Of a stretch of DNA of 64,000 nucleotides, positions 9,306-17,451 are shown piece by piece. A program made the position numbers and the translations under genes. Below the pieces are notes generated by a model, which saw only the letters and a program-made list of their open reading frames with translations, ran no database searches and was not told where the DNA came from. Source of the DNA: CAWGYQ01 sp963817395 (GTDB taxonomy: Bacteria > Acidobacteriota > Vicinamibacteria > Vicinamibacterales > CAVPJW01); contig CAWFOC010000004.1 of the NCBI GenBank assembly GCA_963817395.1, positions 372,001-436,000 on the forward strand, in the 5' to 3' direction. How positions within the stretch are numbered: the stretch's first letter is position 1; each line of letters begins with the position of its first letter.

Positions 9306-10520
9306 ATGCCGACTTTTGCATACTCGGGCCGCACGCGCGGCGGGGAAGTCGTGAGCGGCGAGCGCGCCGGCGACACGATGGACGGCGTCATCGCGGCGCT
9401 CAGGCGCGAGCAGGTGCTCGTCACTCGCATCACGCCCGTCAAGTCGAAGGCGATCGAGACGGCGCGCAAGGCGAGCTGGTCGCGCAAGGTGAAGTCGAAG
9501 AATCTGGCCGTCTTCACGCGCCAGTTCTCGGTGATGATCGACGCCGGCCTGCCGCTCGTGCAGTGCCTCGATATCCTCGGCAACCAGGAGGAAGACAAGA
9601 ACTTCGCCAAGGTCATCCTGCAGACCCGAGCCGACGTCGAGGGGGGCGCGTCGCTGGCTGACGCGATGAAGAAGCATCCCAAGGTGTTCGATGCCTTGTT
9701 CGTCAACATGATTGCCGCGGGTGAGGCGGGCGGCATCCTCGACACGATTCTCAAGCGCCTCGCCACCTACATCGAGAAAGCGGTCACGCTGAAGAGCCAG
9801 GTGAGGTCGGCGATGGTCTATCCCATCGCCGTCATCGTCATTGCAGCCATCGTCGTCACGGTCATCTTGTGGAAAGTCATTCCGACCTTCGCGAGTTTGT
9901 TCGCCGGACTCGGCGCCAGCCTGCCGCTACCCACGCGGGTGGTCATCTGGATGAGCAACACGCTCGTCCAGTTTCTGCCGTTTCTCGTCGTTGGGCTGGT
10001 GGCGCTGGGCGTGGCCTTCCGCCAGTACTACGCGACGGCCAGCGGCCGCCGCGTGGTGGACCGCGTCCTGCTCAGCGCGCCCATCCTCGGAATGATTCTG
10101 CGCAAGATTTCGGTGGCGCGATTCTGCCGGACGCTGTCGACATTGATGAGCTCGGGCGTGCCGATCCTCGACGGACTCGAGATCACCGCGCGCACGGCCG
10201 GCAACGCGATTGTCGAAGATGCTGTCCTGAGCACGCGACTGCGCATCGAGCGCGGCGAGACCGTGGCGGCGCCGCTCAAGGAAACCGGTGTATTCCCCGT
10301 GATGGTCACCCAGATGATCTCGGTCGGTGAAGCCACCGGCGCGCTCGACACCATGCTGGCCAAGATTGCCGATTTCTACGAAGAGGAAGTCGACGTCGCC
10401 GTCGCCGGGCTGTTGACGCTGCTCGAGCCGGTGATGATCGCCTTTCTCGGCGGCGTCGTCGGCGGCATTGTCATCGCGATGTACATGCCGATCTTCGATC
10501 TGATCAGCAAGCTCACGTGA
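9306..10520 (+). CDS. pilC: type IV pilus inner-membrane platform protein PilC
   Basis: A 404-residue GspF/PilC protein, the polytopic platform on which PilB and PilT act. Two copies of the T2SSF domain are visible, each with the FTRQFSVMIDAGLPLVQCL / FCRTLSTLMSSGVPILDGL core. Three membrane segments are present (MVYPIAVIVIAAIVVTVILW, FLPFLVVGLVALGVAF, MIAFLGGVVGGIVIAMYMP). It starts at ATG 9306. Its TGA overlaps the GTG that opens the pilS remnant (GTGA at 10517-10520), showing that pilC and pilS were once translationally coupled. Confidence 0.97.
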   Translation: MPTFAYSGRTRGGEVVSGERAGDTMDGVIAALRREQVLVTRITPVKSKAIETARKASWSRKVKSKNLAVFTRQFSVMIDAGLPLVQCLDILGNQEEDKNFAKVILQTRADVEGGASLADAMKKHPKVFDALFVNMIAAGEAGGILDTILKRLATYIEKAVTLKSQVRSAMVYPIAVIVIAAIVVTVILWKVIPTFASLFAGLGASLPLPTRVVIWMSNTLVQFLPFLVVGLVALGVAFRQYYATASGRRVVDRVLLSAPILGMILRKISVARFCRTLSTLMSSGVPILDGLEITARTAGNAIVEDAVLSTRLRIERGETVAAPLKETGVFPVMVTQMISVGEATGALDTMLAKIADFYEEEVDVAVAGLLTLLEPVMIAFLGGVVGGIVIAMYMPIFDLISKLT

Positions 10521-11006
10521 CGGACCATCTACGTGTTCGGGTTCTTGGATGGTCGCCCTGCTCAGCGGACCCCTCACTACGCGTGGACGGGGCTGGCGAC
10601 AGCCTCGAACAGGCCTCGAGCGAGATCGCCGACTGACAGGCGTTCAACGTTTCGACCGTGCGGCGGAGCAGATACCGGGGCGAGGACATTCCGCTGCTGG
10701 CCAGCCACTTTCTCGCGAAGTATGCTGGGCAGATGGGCAAGTCCCTGTCGGATATCTCGGCAGAGGCGATGGCGAGGCTGCAGGGGTATCACTGGCCCCG
10801 GAAACGTCCGGAAGCTCGAGAACGTCATCGAGCGTGCCGCGCCCCTCGAGCGGACTCCGACCGTTCTCCCGGAGAGCCTGCCCGGATCGGTGCTCGCGGG
10901 TCCGTCTGTATCCGTGCCGGCGACTCTGATTCCCGACACCGGGTTCGACGTCGGCATGAGCTTTCGATCCTTCCGCTACTACGTGAAGACGTACAACCTG
11001 AAATGA
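10517..11006 (+). pseudogene. collapsed remnant of pilS-pilR (sensor kinase / sigma-54 response regulator)
   Basis: A GTG overlapping the pilC stop opens a 39-codon frame (VTDHLRVRVLGW...) ending in TGA near 10636; the position and opening residues suit a PilS N-terminus, but this part is inference. From about 10640 there is clear PilR/NtrC sequence. The end of the AAA+ domain (GEDIPLLASHFLAKYAGQMGK, then LQGYHWP) continues in another frame as GNVRKLENVIERA. The change of frame is explained by one extra C in the CCCC run at 10796-10799. Then GFDV is joined directly to GMSFRSFRYYVKTYNLK, the last part of the Fis-type helix-turn-helix, so the first half of that domain is deleted. The PilR receiver, most of the ATPase, and essentially all of PilS are missing. 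The stop (11004-11006) overlaps the next start as ATGA. Confidence 0.8.
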
Positions 11007-11557
11007 TTGTCGCGCGCGGCTCGGCGTGCGCCGCTCCCCGCCCTCGCTCGAGACCCCAAGACGAGACGGGTTTCACTTTGATCGAGCTGCTGGTTGTCAC
11101 GGCCATCATCGGCGTCGTGTCGGCCATTGCGGTGTCGAGCCTCATTCGCGCGAGGATTGCCGCCAATGAAGCGTCCGCCATCTCTTCGCTGCGCGTCATC
11201 CAAACGGCCCAGGCCGCGTTCCGCTGGGAATGCACGGCCGATCGGGCCTATGCGGCCGGACTCCCGCAGCTGGGAGGTGCGCGCATGGTGTCGCCAGACC
11301 TGGCCGTCGCCTCCACCGTCATAAAGAGCGGTTATGCGATCACGCTGACGCCCACGGTCGACGGCCCCGAGAACGACCGGTGCACCGATCAACCCACGGC
11401 CCTCGAGTGGTATGCCCAAGCGGTTCCTGTCTCGATTAATACGAGCGGGGGCCGAGGCTTTGCCACGGCCGAGGGAGAGAACATCTGGCAGGACACGAGC
11501 GGCGTAGCTCCTTCTGAGCCGTTTGGAGCCGCGGGGACCGTATCGCGGATCGACTAG
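11003..11557 (+). CDS. type IV pilin (first of two)
   Basis: 184 residues from the ATG at 11003, which overlaps the stop of the pilR remnant (ATGA). It has a basic leader of about 22 residues and a prepilin peptidase site DETG|FTLIELLVVTAIIG, then the hydrophobic spine (VVSAIAVSSLIRARIAANEASAISSL). Glu5 of the mature protein is present. The globular part contains a cysteine pair (RWEC..., NDRC...), able to form a disulfide. It resembles the neighbouring PilA (the same ASAISSLRVIQTAQAAF core), so the two are likely duplicates. Its expression probably depends on read-through from the pilBTC operon since no promoter of its own was seen. Confidence 0.88.
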   Translation: MIVARGSACAAPRPRSRPQDETGFTLIELLVVTAIIGVVSAIAVSSLIRARIAANEASAISSLRVIQTAQAAFRWECTADRAYAAGLPQLGGARMVSPDLAVASTVIKSGYAITLTPTVDGPENDRCTDQPTALEWYAQAVPVSINTSGGRGFATAEGENIWQDTSGVAPSEPFGAAGTVSRID

Positions 11558-11715
11558 GGGGTGACGCTGGCTCGCCTAGGGGCCGGACAATGGTGGCAAC
11601 CGGAGTTGACGGGAAACGTCAGTCTGACGCAGGCGCGGGTGGACGGGCACTGGGCCGATCCGATAACTCTATGATATCAATGGAGTTGGTAATTCCAGTT
11701 GGCGGAAATCCCGCG

Positions 11716-11731
11716 TGGCACCGCGGTTGCT
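11716..11731 (+). promoter_or_regulatory. sigma-54 promoter of pilA
   Basis: TGGCAC (11716-11721), five bases, then TTGCT (11727-11731): a full match to the sigma-54 (RpoN) -24/-12 consensus TGGCAC-N5-TTGC. It lies about 76 bases before the pilA ATG at 11807. pilA promoters of this type are activated by PilR in Pseudomonas, Myxococcus and Geobacter. The 249-base gap 11558-11806 holds no gene; the AT-richer stretch near 11670-11690 could contain activator sites. Confidence 0.85.
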
Positions 11732-11806
11732 CCTTAGAACGGTGCAACCAGCGTGATCTCAGCGCTCCCGGTGAGGAGACGCAGGCTTATTGAGGAGTAT
11801 CAGGCA

Positions 11807-12352
11807 ATGAGGATTCGACGCGACAAGGGTTTTACGCTCATTGAGCTGCTCATAGTGGTGGCGATCATCGGGATCATTGCAGCGATCGCGGTGCCGGGGT
11901 TGCTCCGCGCCCGCATGTCGGGTAACGAAGCATCGGCCATAGGCTCGCTCCGCGTCATCAACAGCGCCCAGAATGCCTACAGTGCCGGCTGCGGCAGCGG
12001 TCTCTATGCGCCGACGCTCACCGAGCTTGGTACCGCGCCGGCCTCCGGGCAGCCTTTCATCAGCCCCGACCTCGTGCCGGCCTCCGGCGCCACTGTCGTG
12101 AAGAGCGGCTACCACGTGACCCTGACGGGCACGGGCTCGGCGGTCGCCGGCGCACCGGCGGCCTGCACGACCTCGGCCGGCTCGACCCTGAGGCCGACCT
12201 ACTTTGCCGACGCGGCTCCGCTGTCGGCGAGCACCGGTGGCCGGTACTTCGGCACGTCTGAAACGCAGACGATCTTCCAGCACACAGCGGCGATCACGGC
12301 CATCTCGGCCGCTGGCGTGCCGACGCCCGCAGCCGCCACGCCGATTCAGTAG
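11807..12352 (+). CDS. pilA: major type IV pilin PilA
   Basis: About 181 residues from the ATG at 11807, with a GAGGAG Shine-Dalgarno 10 bases upstream; the longer open frame from 11753 begins near the expected transcript start and is unlikely. The short basic leader MRIRRDKG is cut before FTLIELLIVVAIIGIIAAIAVPGLLRAR-type sequence, the canonical pilin N-terminal helix with Glu5. The globular domain carries two cysteines (AGCGSG and AACTTS), consistent with one disulfide loop. It is called the major pilin because it alone has a sigma-54 promoter and a strong ribosome binding site. Confidence 0.92.
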   Translation: MRIRRDKGFTLIELLIVVAIIGIIAAIAVPGLLRARMSGNEASAIGSLRVINSAQNAYSAGCGSGLYAPTLTELGTAPASGQPFISPDLVPASGATVVKSGYHVTLTGTGSAVAGAPAACTTSAGSTLRPTYFADAAPLSASTGGRYFGTSETQTIFQHTAAITAISAAGVPTPAAATPIQ

Positions 12353-12457
12353 CCGGCTTGGTTCGTGACGTTCGCGGAGTGCCGGCCGACCAGGTCCGCA
12401 CCCCTTTCGTTTCCCGGCCGGTTACCCGTGGTCCAGGGCGCGGCACTGCTCCTGAAG

Positions 12458-12487
12458 TTGACAACCCGCGAAAACGGCTCGTACCAT
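12458..12487 (+). promoter_or_regulatory. sigma-70-type promoter for the VKOR-DsbA gene
   Basis: TTGACA (12458-12463), an 18-base spacer, then TACCAT (12482-12487). Predicted transcription start near 12494. This makes the ATG at 12486 unusable and supports the ATG at 12522 as the VKOR-DsbA start. Confidence 0.65.
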
Positions 12488-12521
12488 GCCAACGCGGCAG
12501 TTACGAGAGGCACTTCGAGGC

Positions 12522-13739
12522 ATGACGCGCACGATGCGGAATCTGGTGGTGGCCCTGGCGCTTCTCGGGCTGGGAGCGTCAACGGCGTCGGCCTATGTCC
12601 ACTACCAACTCCTGCGCGATCCCTCCTATACGAGCTTCTGCGACGTCAGCGAAACGGTGAGCTGTCAGGCCGTGTATGAGAGTCCATTCGGGACCTTCAG
12701 AGGCATCCCTGTCGCGATCGGCGGCGTCATCTGGTTCGCGCTCGTGTTGCTGCTGACTCTTGCCGATAGACGGAGCCATCGCTCCAATATTCAAGGCTAC
12801 GTGTTCGTGCTCTCCACGCTGGCGCTCGCCGTCGTCCTGTACTTGGGGTATGCGTCGTTCGTCATTCTGAAGGCGGTGTGCATCTTGTGCGTGATGACAT
12901 ATGTGGCGGTCATCGGCATTTTTCTGGTGGTCGGCGGAGCCAATGACGTCCCGGTGCGCTCGCTGCCTGGCCGGGCCGCCCGCGATTTCCGGGCTCTGCT
13001 CTCGACTCCCCTGGCGCTGGTGATCGCGCTCCTGTTCGTCGCCGGTTCTGTGTCGCTCGTGGCGTTCTTCCCACGCGGCACCGACGCCCCGGCAGCTGGA
13101 GCGGAAGCGGCGGCCGCCGCGCCGGTCCTTCCCGAAGCGCAAGGATCCGAGTTCGAGCGCTGGTACGCGTCGCAGCCACGGGTGGCGATCGCGGAGTCGG
13201 CCGATGGTGCAGCCATCGTGATCGTGAAGTTCAACGACTATCAGTGCCCGGCGTGCGGAACCACCTACATGAACTACCGGCCGATTCTGGCGAAGTGGAA
13301 CGCCGAGCGTCCCGGCGCCGTCAAGTTCGTGGCGCGGGACTATCCGCTCGATCCCAAGTGCAATCCCAATGTCACCAGCGCCATGCACGGCGCGGCGTGC
13401 GAGGCTGCCGTGGCGGTCCGATTGAGCCGGGCCCGCAACCGAGGCGACGCCATGGAAGAGTGGCTCTACACCCATCAAGCGGGACTCACGCCGGAGGCTG
13501 TCAAGCAGGCCGCGCGCGACATTGGCGGCGTGACCGACTTCGACGCCCGTTACGCGGCGACGATTGAGCTCATCAAGGGAGACATCCGCTTCGCGACCGA
13601 ACTGGGTGTGCGTGTCACGCCGACGTTCTTTATCAATGGCGTCAAGGTCGAGGGCGGGTTGCGACCGGAGTACTTCGATGCGGCGATTGCCAGCGAGCTG
13701 AAGCGGGCAGGCCAGGCCAGCGCCGCAAAGCCACAATGA
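12522..13739 (+). CDS. VKOR-DsbA fusion, periplasmic disulfide-forming protein
   Basis: About 405 residues. The N-terminal half is a vitamin K epoxide reductase homologue with several membrane helices. It has the loop cysteine pair CDVSETVSC (about residues 40 and 48) and the quinone-side CILC pair (about 120 and 123). A second membrane segment and an Ala/Pro linker lead to a DsbA-like thioredoxin domain with active site CPAC (about 242-245) and the cis-proline loop RVTPTFFING. Family role: VKOR passes electrons from the thiol oxidase domain to quinone, making disulfides in exported proteins. It lies directly after pilA and before the ABC genes, so pilins with cysteine pairs are plausible substrates; that link is inference. 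Confidence 0.92.
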   Translation: MTRTMRNLVVALALLGLGASTASAYVHYQLLRDPSYTSFCDVSETVSCQAVYESPFGTFRGIPVAIGGVIWFALVLLLTLADRRSHRSNIQGYVFVLSTLALAVVLYLGYASFVILKAVCILCVMTYVAVIGIFLVVGGANDVPVRSLPGRAARDFRALLSTPLALVIALLFVAGSVSLVAFFPRGTDAPAAGAEAAAAAPVLPEAQGSEFERWYASQPRVAIAESADGAAIVIVKFNDYQCPACGTTYMNYRPILAKWNAERPGAVKFVARDYPLDPKCNPNVTSAMHGAACEAAVAVRLSRARNRGDAMEEWLYTHQAGLTPEAVKQAARDIGGVTDFDARYAATIELIKGDIRFATELGVRVTPTFFINGVKVEGGLRPEYFDAAIASELKRAGQASAAKPQ

Positions 13740-13746
13740 TCTTCTG

Positions 13747-14706
13747 ATGCCCGTTGTCGAAACCGCCGATCTCACCAAGGACTACCGCGTGGGATTCTGG
13801 CGGCCGCGGGCGTACCGCGCCCTCGATCGCCTGAACCTCACGGTCGAGCCGGGCGATGTCTTCGGATTTCTCGGGCCGAACGGCGCCGGAAAAACAACGA
13901 CGATCAAGCTGTTGCTGCAGTTGATCTATCCCACCTCCGGGCGTGCCGAGATTCTGGGGCGTCCCGCGGGAGACGTCGAGGCCAGACGCCGCATCGGCTA
14001 CCTTCCGGAAAATCCATATTTCTACGACCACCTGACGGCCGAAGAGCTCCTGATGTATTTCGCCAGCGTCTTTGGTTATGGGCCTGCCGAGCGCCGCAAG
14101 CGGGTCGACCGCCTTCTCGACCAGGTCGGTATCGGGGCTGAGCGGCGCTTGCAGCTCCGGCGGTTCTCCAAGGGGATGATCCAGCGCGTGGGCATCGCGC
14201 AAGCCCTGATCAACGACCCGGAACTGGTCGTTCTGGACGAGCCGATGAGCGGGCTCGATCCGTTGGGGCGCAGGGAAGTCCGACGGCTGATCCTGAGCCT
14301 TCGAGATCGCGGCGCCACCGTGTTTTTCAGCTCGCACATCCTGTCCGACGCTGAAACCATGTGCAATCGGGTGGCGATCCTCGCCGCAGGACGTCTCATG
14401 ACAACGGGCCGGCTGACCGACATCCTGGCATTCGAGGTTCGAGGCTGGGAACTGGTCATGGACGGACTCGACGACGGGGTGGTAGGGCGGCTGGCGCCCG
14501 CAGCCATGCGCGCGACACGGATCGCCGAACACCGCTATGCGCTCGACATCCCTCCTGACGGATCGCCCGATCGTCTGATTGCCGAGCTCACTGCCGGTGG
14601 TGCGCGGCTCGTGTCGTTGAACCCGATTCGACAGACGCTCGAAGACTTGTTCGTGCAGGAAGTGTCGGCGGCGACCCGCGCCCCCCTGGTGGCCGCGAAC
14701 GGCTGA
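13747..14706 (+). CDS. ABC transporter ATP-binding protein (PilH-like by position)
   Basis: A 319-residue ABC ATPase: Walker A GPNGAGKTTT (about residues 44-53), Q-loop region, signature FSKGMIQRVGIAQAL, Walker B LVVLDEPMSGLDPLG, and H-loop FFSSHILSD. A C-terminal regulatory extension of about 80 residues is typical of NatA/CcmA-type exporters. Its stop overlaps the permease start (TGATG at 14704-14708), so the two form one transporter. In Myxococcus xanthus an ABC pair (PilH, PilI) lies between pilA and pilD and is needed for pilus assembly. The same position here suggests the same job but does not prove it. Confidence 0.9.
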   Translation: MPVVETADLTKDYRVGFWRPRAYRALDRLNLTVEPGDVFGFLGPNGAGKTTTIKLLLQLIYPTSGRAEILGRPAGDVEARRRIGYLPENPYFYDHLTAEELLMYFASVFGYGPAERRKRVDRLLDQVGIGAERRLQLRRFSKGMIQRVGIAQALINDPELVVLDEPMSGLDPLGRREVRRLILSLRDRGATVFFSSHILSDAETMCNRVAILAAGRLMTTGRLTDILAFEVRGWELVMDGLDDGVVGRLAPAAMRATRIAEHRYALDIPPDGSPDRLIAELTAGGARLVSLNPIRQTLEDLFVQEVSAATRAPLVAANG

Positions 14707-15512
14707 TGACTGTGGTGTGGGCGGTCGCGGTCAACGCCTTTCGGGAGTCGGTACGCGACCGTGTTCTCTACAACCTCGTGTTCTTCGCCGTGCTGCTGAT
14801 CGGCGCATCCTATCTCATCAGCCAGCTCACGGCGGGCCAGGATCTCAAGATCATCAAGGACCTCGGGCTGGCAGCCACCAGCCTCTTCGGACTCTTCATC
14901 GCCGTGTTCATCGGCATAGGCCTGGTCTCCAAGGAAGTCGAGCGCAAGAGTATCTATTCACTGCTGGCCAAGCCCGTTCGACGTCATGAATTCATCCTGG
15001 GCAAGTATCTCGGTCTGCTCTTCACACTCTTCGTCAATGTCTCGCTCATGACGCTCTCGCTCTTCGCCGTGCTGGCGTACATGAACTGGTCCGCTGATGC
15101 GCCGACGCGGGCTGCGTGGGAAGCCCCGGCACTCGACCCTCATCTGTTGTCGGCCATTCTGCTGATCTTCGCCGAGCTGGCGCTCGTCACGGCCGTCGCG
15201 CTTCTCTTTTCCACCTTCTCGACGCCGATGCTGGCCGCCGCGCTGACGTTCGGCATCTACATCGCCGGGCATTTCAATGCGGACCTCCGGAATTTCGGGT
15301 ACATCGTCTCGTCGACGACGGCGGCGTTCGTGGCGAAGGGCGTCTACTACGTACTGCCGAACTTTGCGTCGTTCGACATCAAGGCCGACGTCGTTCACGG
15401 CGTGCCCGTGTCGTCGGCGTATGTCGGTCTCACGCTTCTCTACGGCGCGATCTACTCGTCATTTCTGCTTCTGGCCGCGATGTTCATCTTCACGCGGCGC
15501 GATTTCCGCTGA
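14706..15512 (+). CDS. ABC-2-type transporter permease (PilI-like by position)
   Basis: 268 residues with about six membrane segments (for example VLYNLVFFAVLLIGASYLI, LFGLFIAVFIGIGLVSKEVE, LLFTLFVNVSLMTLSLFAVLAY, AILLIFAELALVTAVALLFSTF, GAIYSSFLLLAAMFIF). The conserved EVERKSIYSLLAKPVRRHEFILGKY motif of ABC-2/NosY-like permeases is present. It is translationally coupled to the upstream ATPase and ends 6 bases before the next gene. Confidence 0.88.
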   Translation: MTVVWAVAVNAFRESVRDRVLYNLVFFAVLLIGASYLISQLTAGQDLKIIKDLGLAATSLFGLFIAVFIGIGLVSKEVERKSIYSLLAKPVRRHEFILGKYLGLLFTLFVNVSLMTLSLFAVLAYMNWSADAPTRAAWEAPALDPHLLSAILLIFAELALVTAVALLFSTFSTPMLAAALTFGIYIAGHFNADLRNFGYIVSSTTAAFVAKGVYYVLPNFASFDIKADVVHGVPVSSAYVGLTLLYGAIYSSFLLLAAMFIFTRRDFR

Positions 15513-15518
15513 CCCGAG

Positions 15519-16424
15519 GTGCTCGTGCGTGCGCTGGTGGTCGTTGTAACGCTCTCGCTGCTCCTCGCCGCCTCGATTGGGGTGCAGATGTACCGCGATC
15601 GGAACGTCCGGAAATCGGCGATCACGGCGAGCACGCTCTATGTGACGTCCGGGCCCTTCGTCGAGCGGATGGCGTTGTCCTATGACGCGCTGCTCGCCGA
15701 TCTGTACTGGATTCGGGCCATTCAGCACTTCGGGTCGGAGCGCCAGTCTGGAGGCGTGAACCGCTTTGCGCAGCTGTACCCGATGCTCGACCTGGCGACC
15801 TCGCTCGATCCCCGTTTCGTCATCGCCTACAGGTTTGGCGCCCTCTTTCTGGCCGAGCCCTTTCCCGGCGGTGCGGGCCGCCCGGACCTGGGCATGGCAC
15901 TTCTCCAGAAAGGGCTGCGCGCCCAGCCTCTCAAGTGGGAGTACCTACAGGATGTCGGGTTCCTCCACTACTGGCAGCGCGGCGATTATGCGAAGGCGGC
16001 CGAATCGTTCCAGCGCGCGTCCGAGATTCCCGGCGCGCCGTGGTGGCTCCGGCCGCTGGCCGCGACAACGCTCGAGAAGGGCGGCCAGCGCGACTCGTCT
16101 CGGTTCTTGTGGAAGCAGATGCTCGACAACGCCCAGGACGACTGGCAGCGAACCGCCGCCTCGAGACGCCTGGCACAGCTCGATGCTCTGGACGCCATCG
16201 ACGCCTTGCGCGGCCTGGTGGATCGCTACGAGCGTCAGAACGGCCGCTGGCCGGCGTCCTGGCAGGCGCTCGTCGAGGAAGGCTGGCTGCGTGCGATCCC
16301 GGTCGACCCCTCCGGCGCGGCGTTCTTCTACGATCGGCAGAACGGTTTCGTGACCGTAGCGGCCGACTCGCCGCTCCATCCACTGCCAATCGAGCCTTCC
16401 GCCGCAGGGGCGCAAGGGTCGTGA
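15519..16424 (+). CDS. membrane-anchored protein with TPR-like helices, pilus-locus accessory
   Basis: About 301 residues; GTG starts at 15519 or 15525. One N-terminal membrane helix (LVVVVTLSLLLAASIGVQMY) is followed by an all-helical region with TPR-like pattern (QDVGFLHYWQRGDYAKAAESFQRASEIPGAP). A C-terminal segment (RYERQNGRWPASWQALVEEGWLRAIPVDPSGAAFFY) resembles extracytoplasmic sequence often found near pilin or secretion genes. It follows the ABC permease by 6 bases and its stop overlaps the prepilin peptidase start. Position suggests the third component of a PilGHI-like module, but no sequence match to PilG was tested. Function otherwise unknown. Confidence 0.65.
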   Translation: MLVRALVVVVTLSLLLAASIGVQMYRDRNVRKSAITASTLYVTSGPFVERMALSYDALLADLYWIRAIQHFGSERQSGGVNRFAQLYPMLDLATSLDPRFVIAYRFGALFLAEPFPGGAGRPDLGMALLQKGLRAQPLKWEYLQDVGFLHYWQRGDYAKAAESFQRASEIPGAPWWLRPLAATTLEKGGQRDSSRFLWKQMLDNAQDDWQRTAASRRLAQLDALDAIDALRGLVDRYERQNGRWPASWQALVEEGWLRAIPVDPSGAAFFYDRQNGFVTVAADSPLHPLPIEPSAAGAQGS

Positions 16425-17191
16425 CCGGCGTCGAATGGCGACCGTGGATCGCGCTTCTCTTCGGCCTGGCGATTGGCAGCTTTCTGAACGTGTGTATCCA
16501 TCGCCTGCCCCGGCGCGAGTCGCTCGTGTCGCCTGGTTCCCGATGCCCCTCGTGCGGCCACAGCCTGCGATGGTACGAGAACATCCCGGTTCTCAGCTAT
16601 GCGGCCCTTCGAGGCCGCTGCTCGCAGTGCCAGGCGTCGATCTCCGTGCGATATCCGGTGGTAGAGGTGTTCACCGGACTCTTCTTTCTGGCTGCCGCGC
16701 TGATCTTCGAGCCCGGTTGGCTTCTTCTGTCGCGACTCGTGTTCGGCTCCGCGCTGATCACGCTCTTCGCCATCGATCTCGAGCATCACCTGCTGCCAAA
16801 CCTCATCACACTGCCGGGCATAGCGGCCGGCCTGGCGTTCAGTGTCGTCGCGGAGCCGGGATGGCGCTCGGCGCTCATAGGTGCGGCGCTGGGCGCGGGT
16901 GTGCTCTTTGGAGTAGCCGAAGTGTACTATCGCGTGCGAGGCGAAGAAGGCCTGGGTATGGGCGATGTCAAGATGCTGGCCATGATTGGGGCCTTTCTCG
17001 GATGGCAATTGATGCTCGTGACGCTCGTGCTGTCTTCGATGTGCGGATCGATTGTCGGCGTCGGGGTGATTGCAAGCCGGCAGGGCGACCTGAAGTACGC
17101 GCTGCCGTTCGGCACGTTCCTCGCTCTGGGCGCCCTGGTTGCGATGTTCGTGGGCCGCGACCTGCTCGACTGGTACCTCGGATTCTACTGA
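16421..17191 (+). CDS. pilD: prepilin peptidase / N-methyltransferase PilD
   Basis: 256 residues from the GTG at 16421, which overlaps the upstream stop (GTGA). The N-terminal helix and GSFLNVCIHRLPR lead to the tetracysteine zinc motif CPSC...CSQC. A six-helix aspartyl protease core follows, with the two catalytic aspartates in IDLEHHLLPN and GMGDVKM. It cleaves prepilin leaders at G|F and methylates the new N-terminus. All the prepilin-like proteins of this locus bearing G|FTLIE sites are its expected substrates. The frame open from 15935 is a shadow. Confidence 0.95.
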   Translation: MTGVEWRPWIALLFGLAIGSFLNVCIHRLPRRESLVSPGSRCPSCGHSLRWYENIPVLSYAALRGRCSQCQASISVRYPVVEVFTGLFFLAAALIFEPGWLLLSRLVFGSALITLFAIDLEHHLLPNLITLPGIAAGLAFSVVAEPGWRSALIGAALGAGVLFGVAEVYYRVRGEEGLGMGDVKMLAMIGAFLGWQLMLVTLVLSSMCGSIVGVGVIASRQGDLKYALPFGTFLALGALVAMFVGRDLLDWYLGFY

Positions 17192-17451
17192 GACGATTCA
17201 GACGCTTCTGAGCCGAAGCCGCCCGGCGCAGGGCAGTATCTGCTCGGCGCGAGCGGTGTCTGCAACGCCCCCGCGGTTCCGCCCCCGCCATCGACCTTCC
17301 ATCATCGATTTCTTGCCAACCCGCGCATCTGTACACGCGGCAGTTTCCGCCACGATCGCGGGCGCGACCGCATCCTGCCGCCACAAGGGGCCGTCCGGCC
17401 GGCCGCAGATCTGACGGCACGGAAGCTGAAACGAGCAGAGCGGAGTTCCGA

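Noticed and set aside
6355..9321. 988-codon open frame on the minus strand
   Set aside because: It is exactly antisense to pilB and pilT, which have full conserved motifs; long antisense frames are expected at this GC content. Its residue make-up (His, Arg, Asp rich) is that of a shadow.
12486..12521. ATG 12486 as VKOR-DsbA start
   Set aside because: It overlaps the predicted -10 box, upstream of the likely transcription start.
17192..17451. A second sigma-54 promoter before pilV
   Set aside because: GGCACG occurs near 17414 but the -12 TTGC element is absent at the required spacing.
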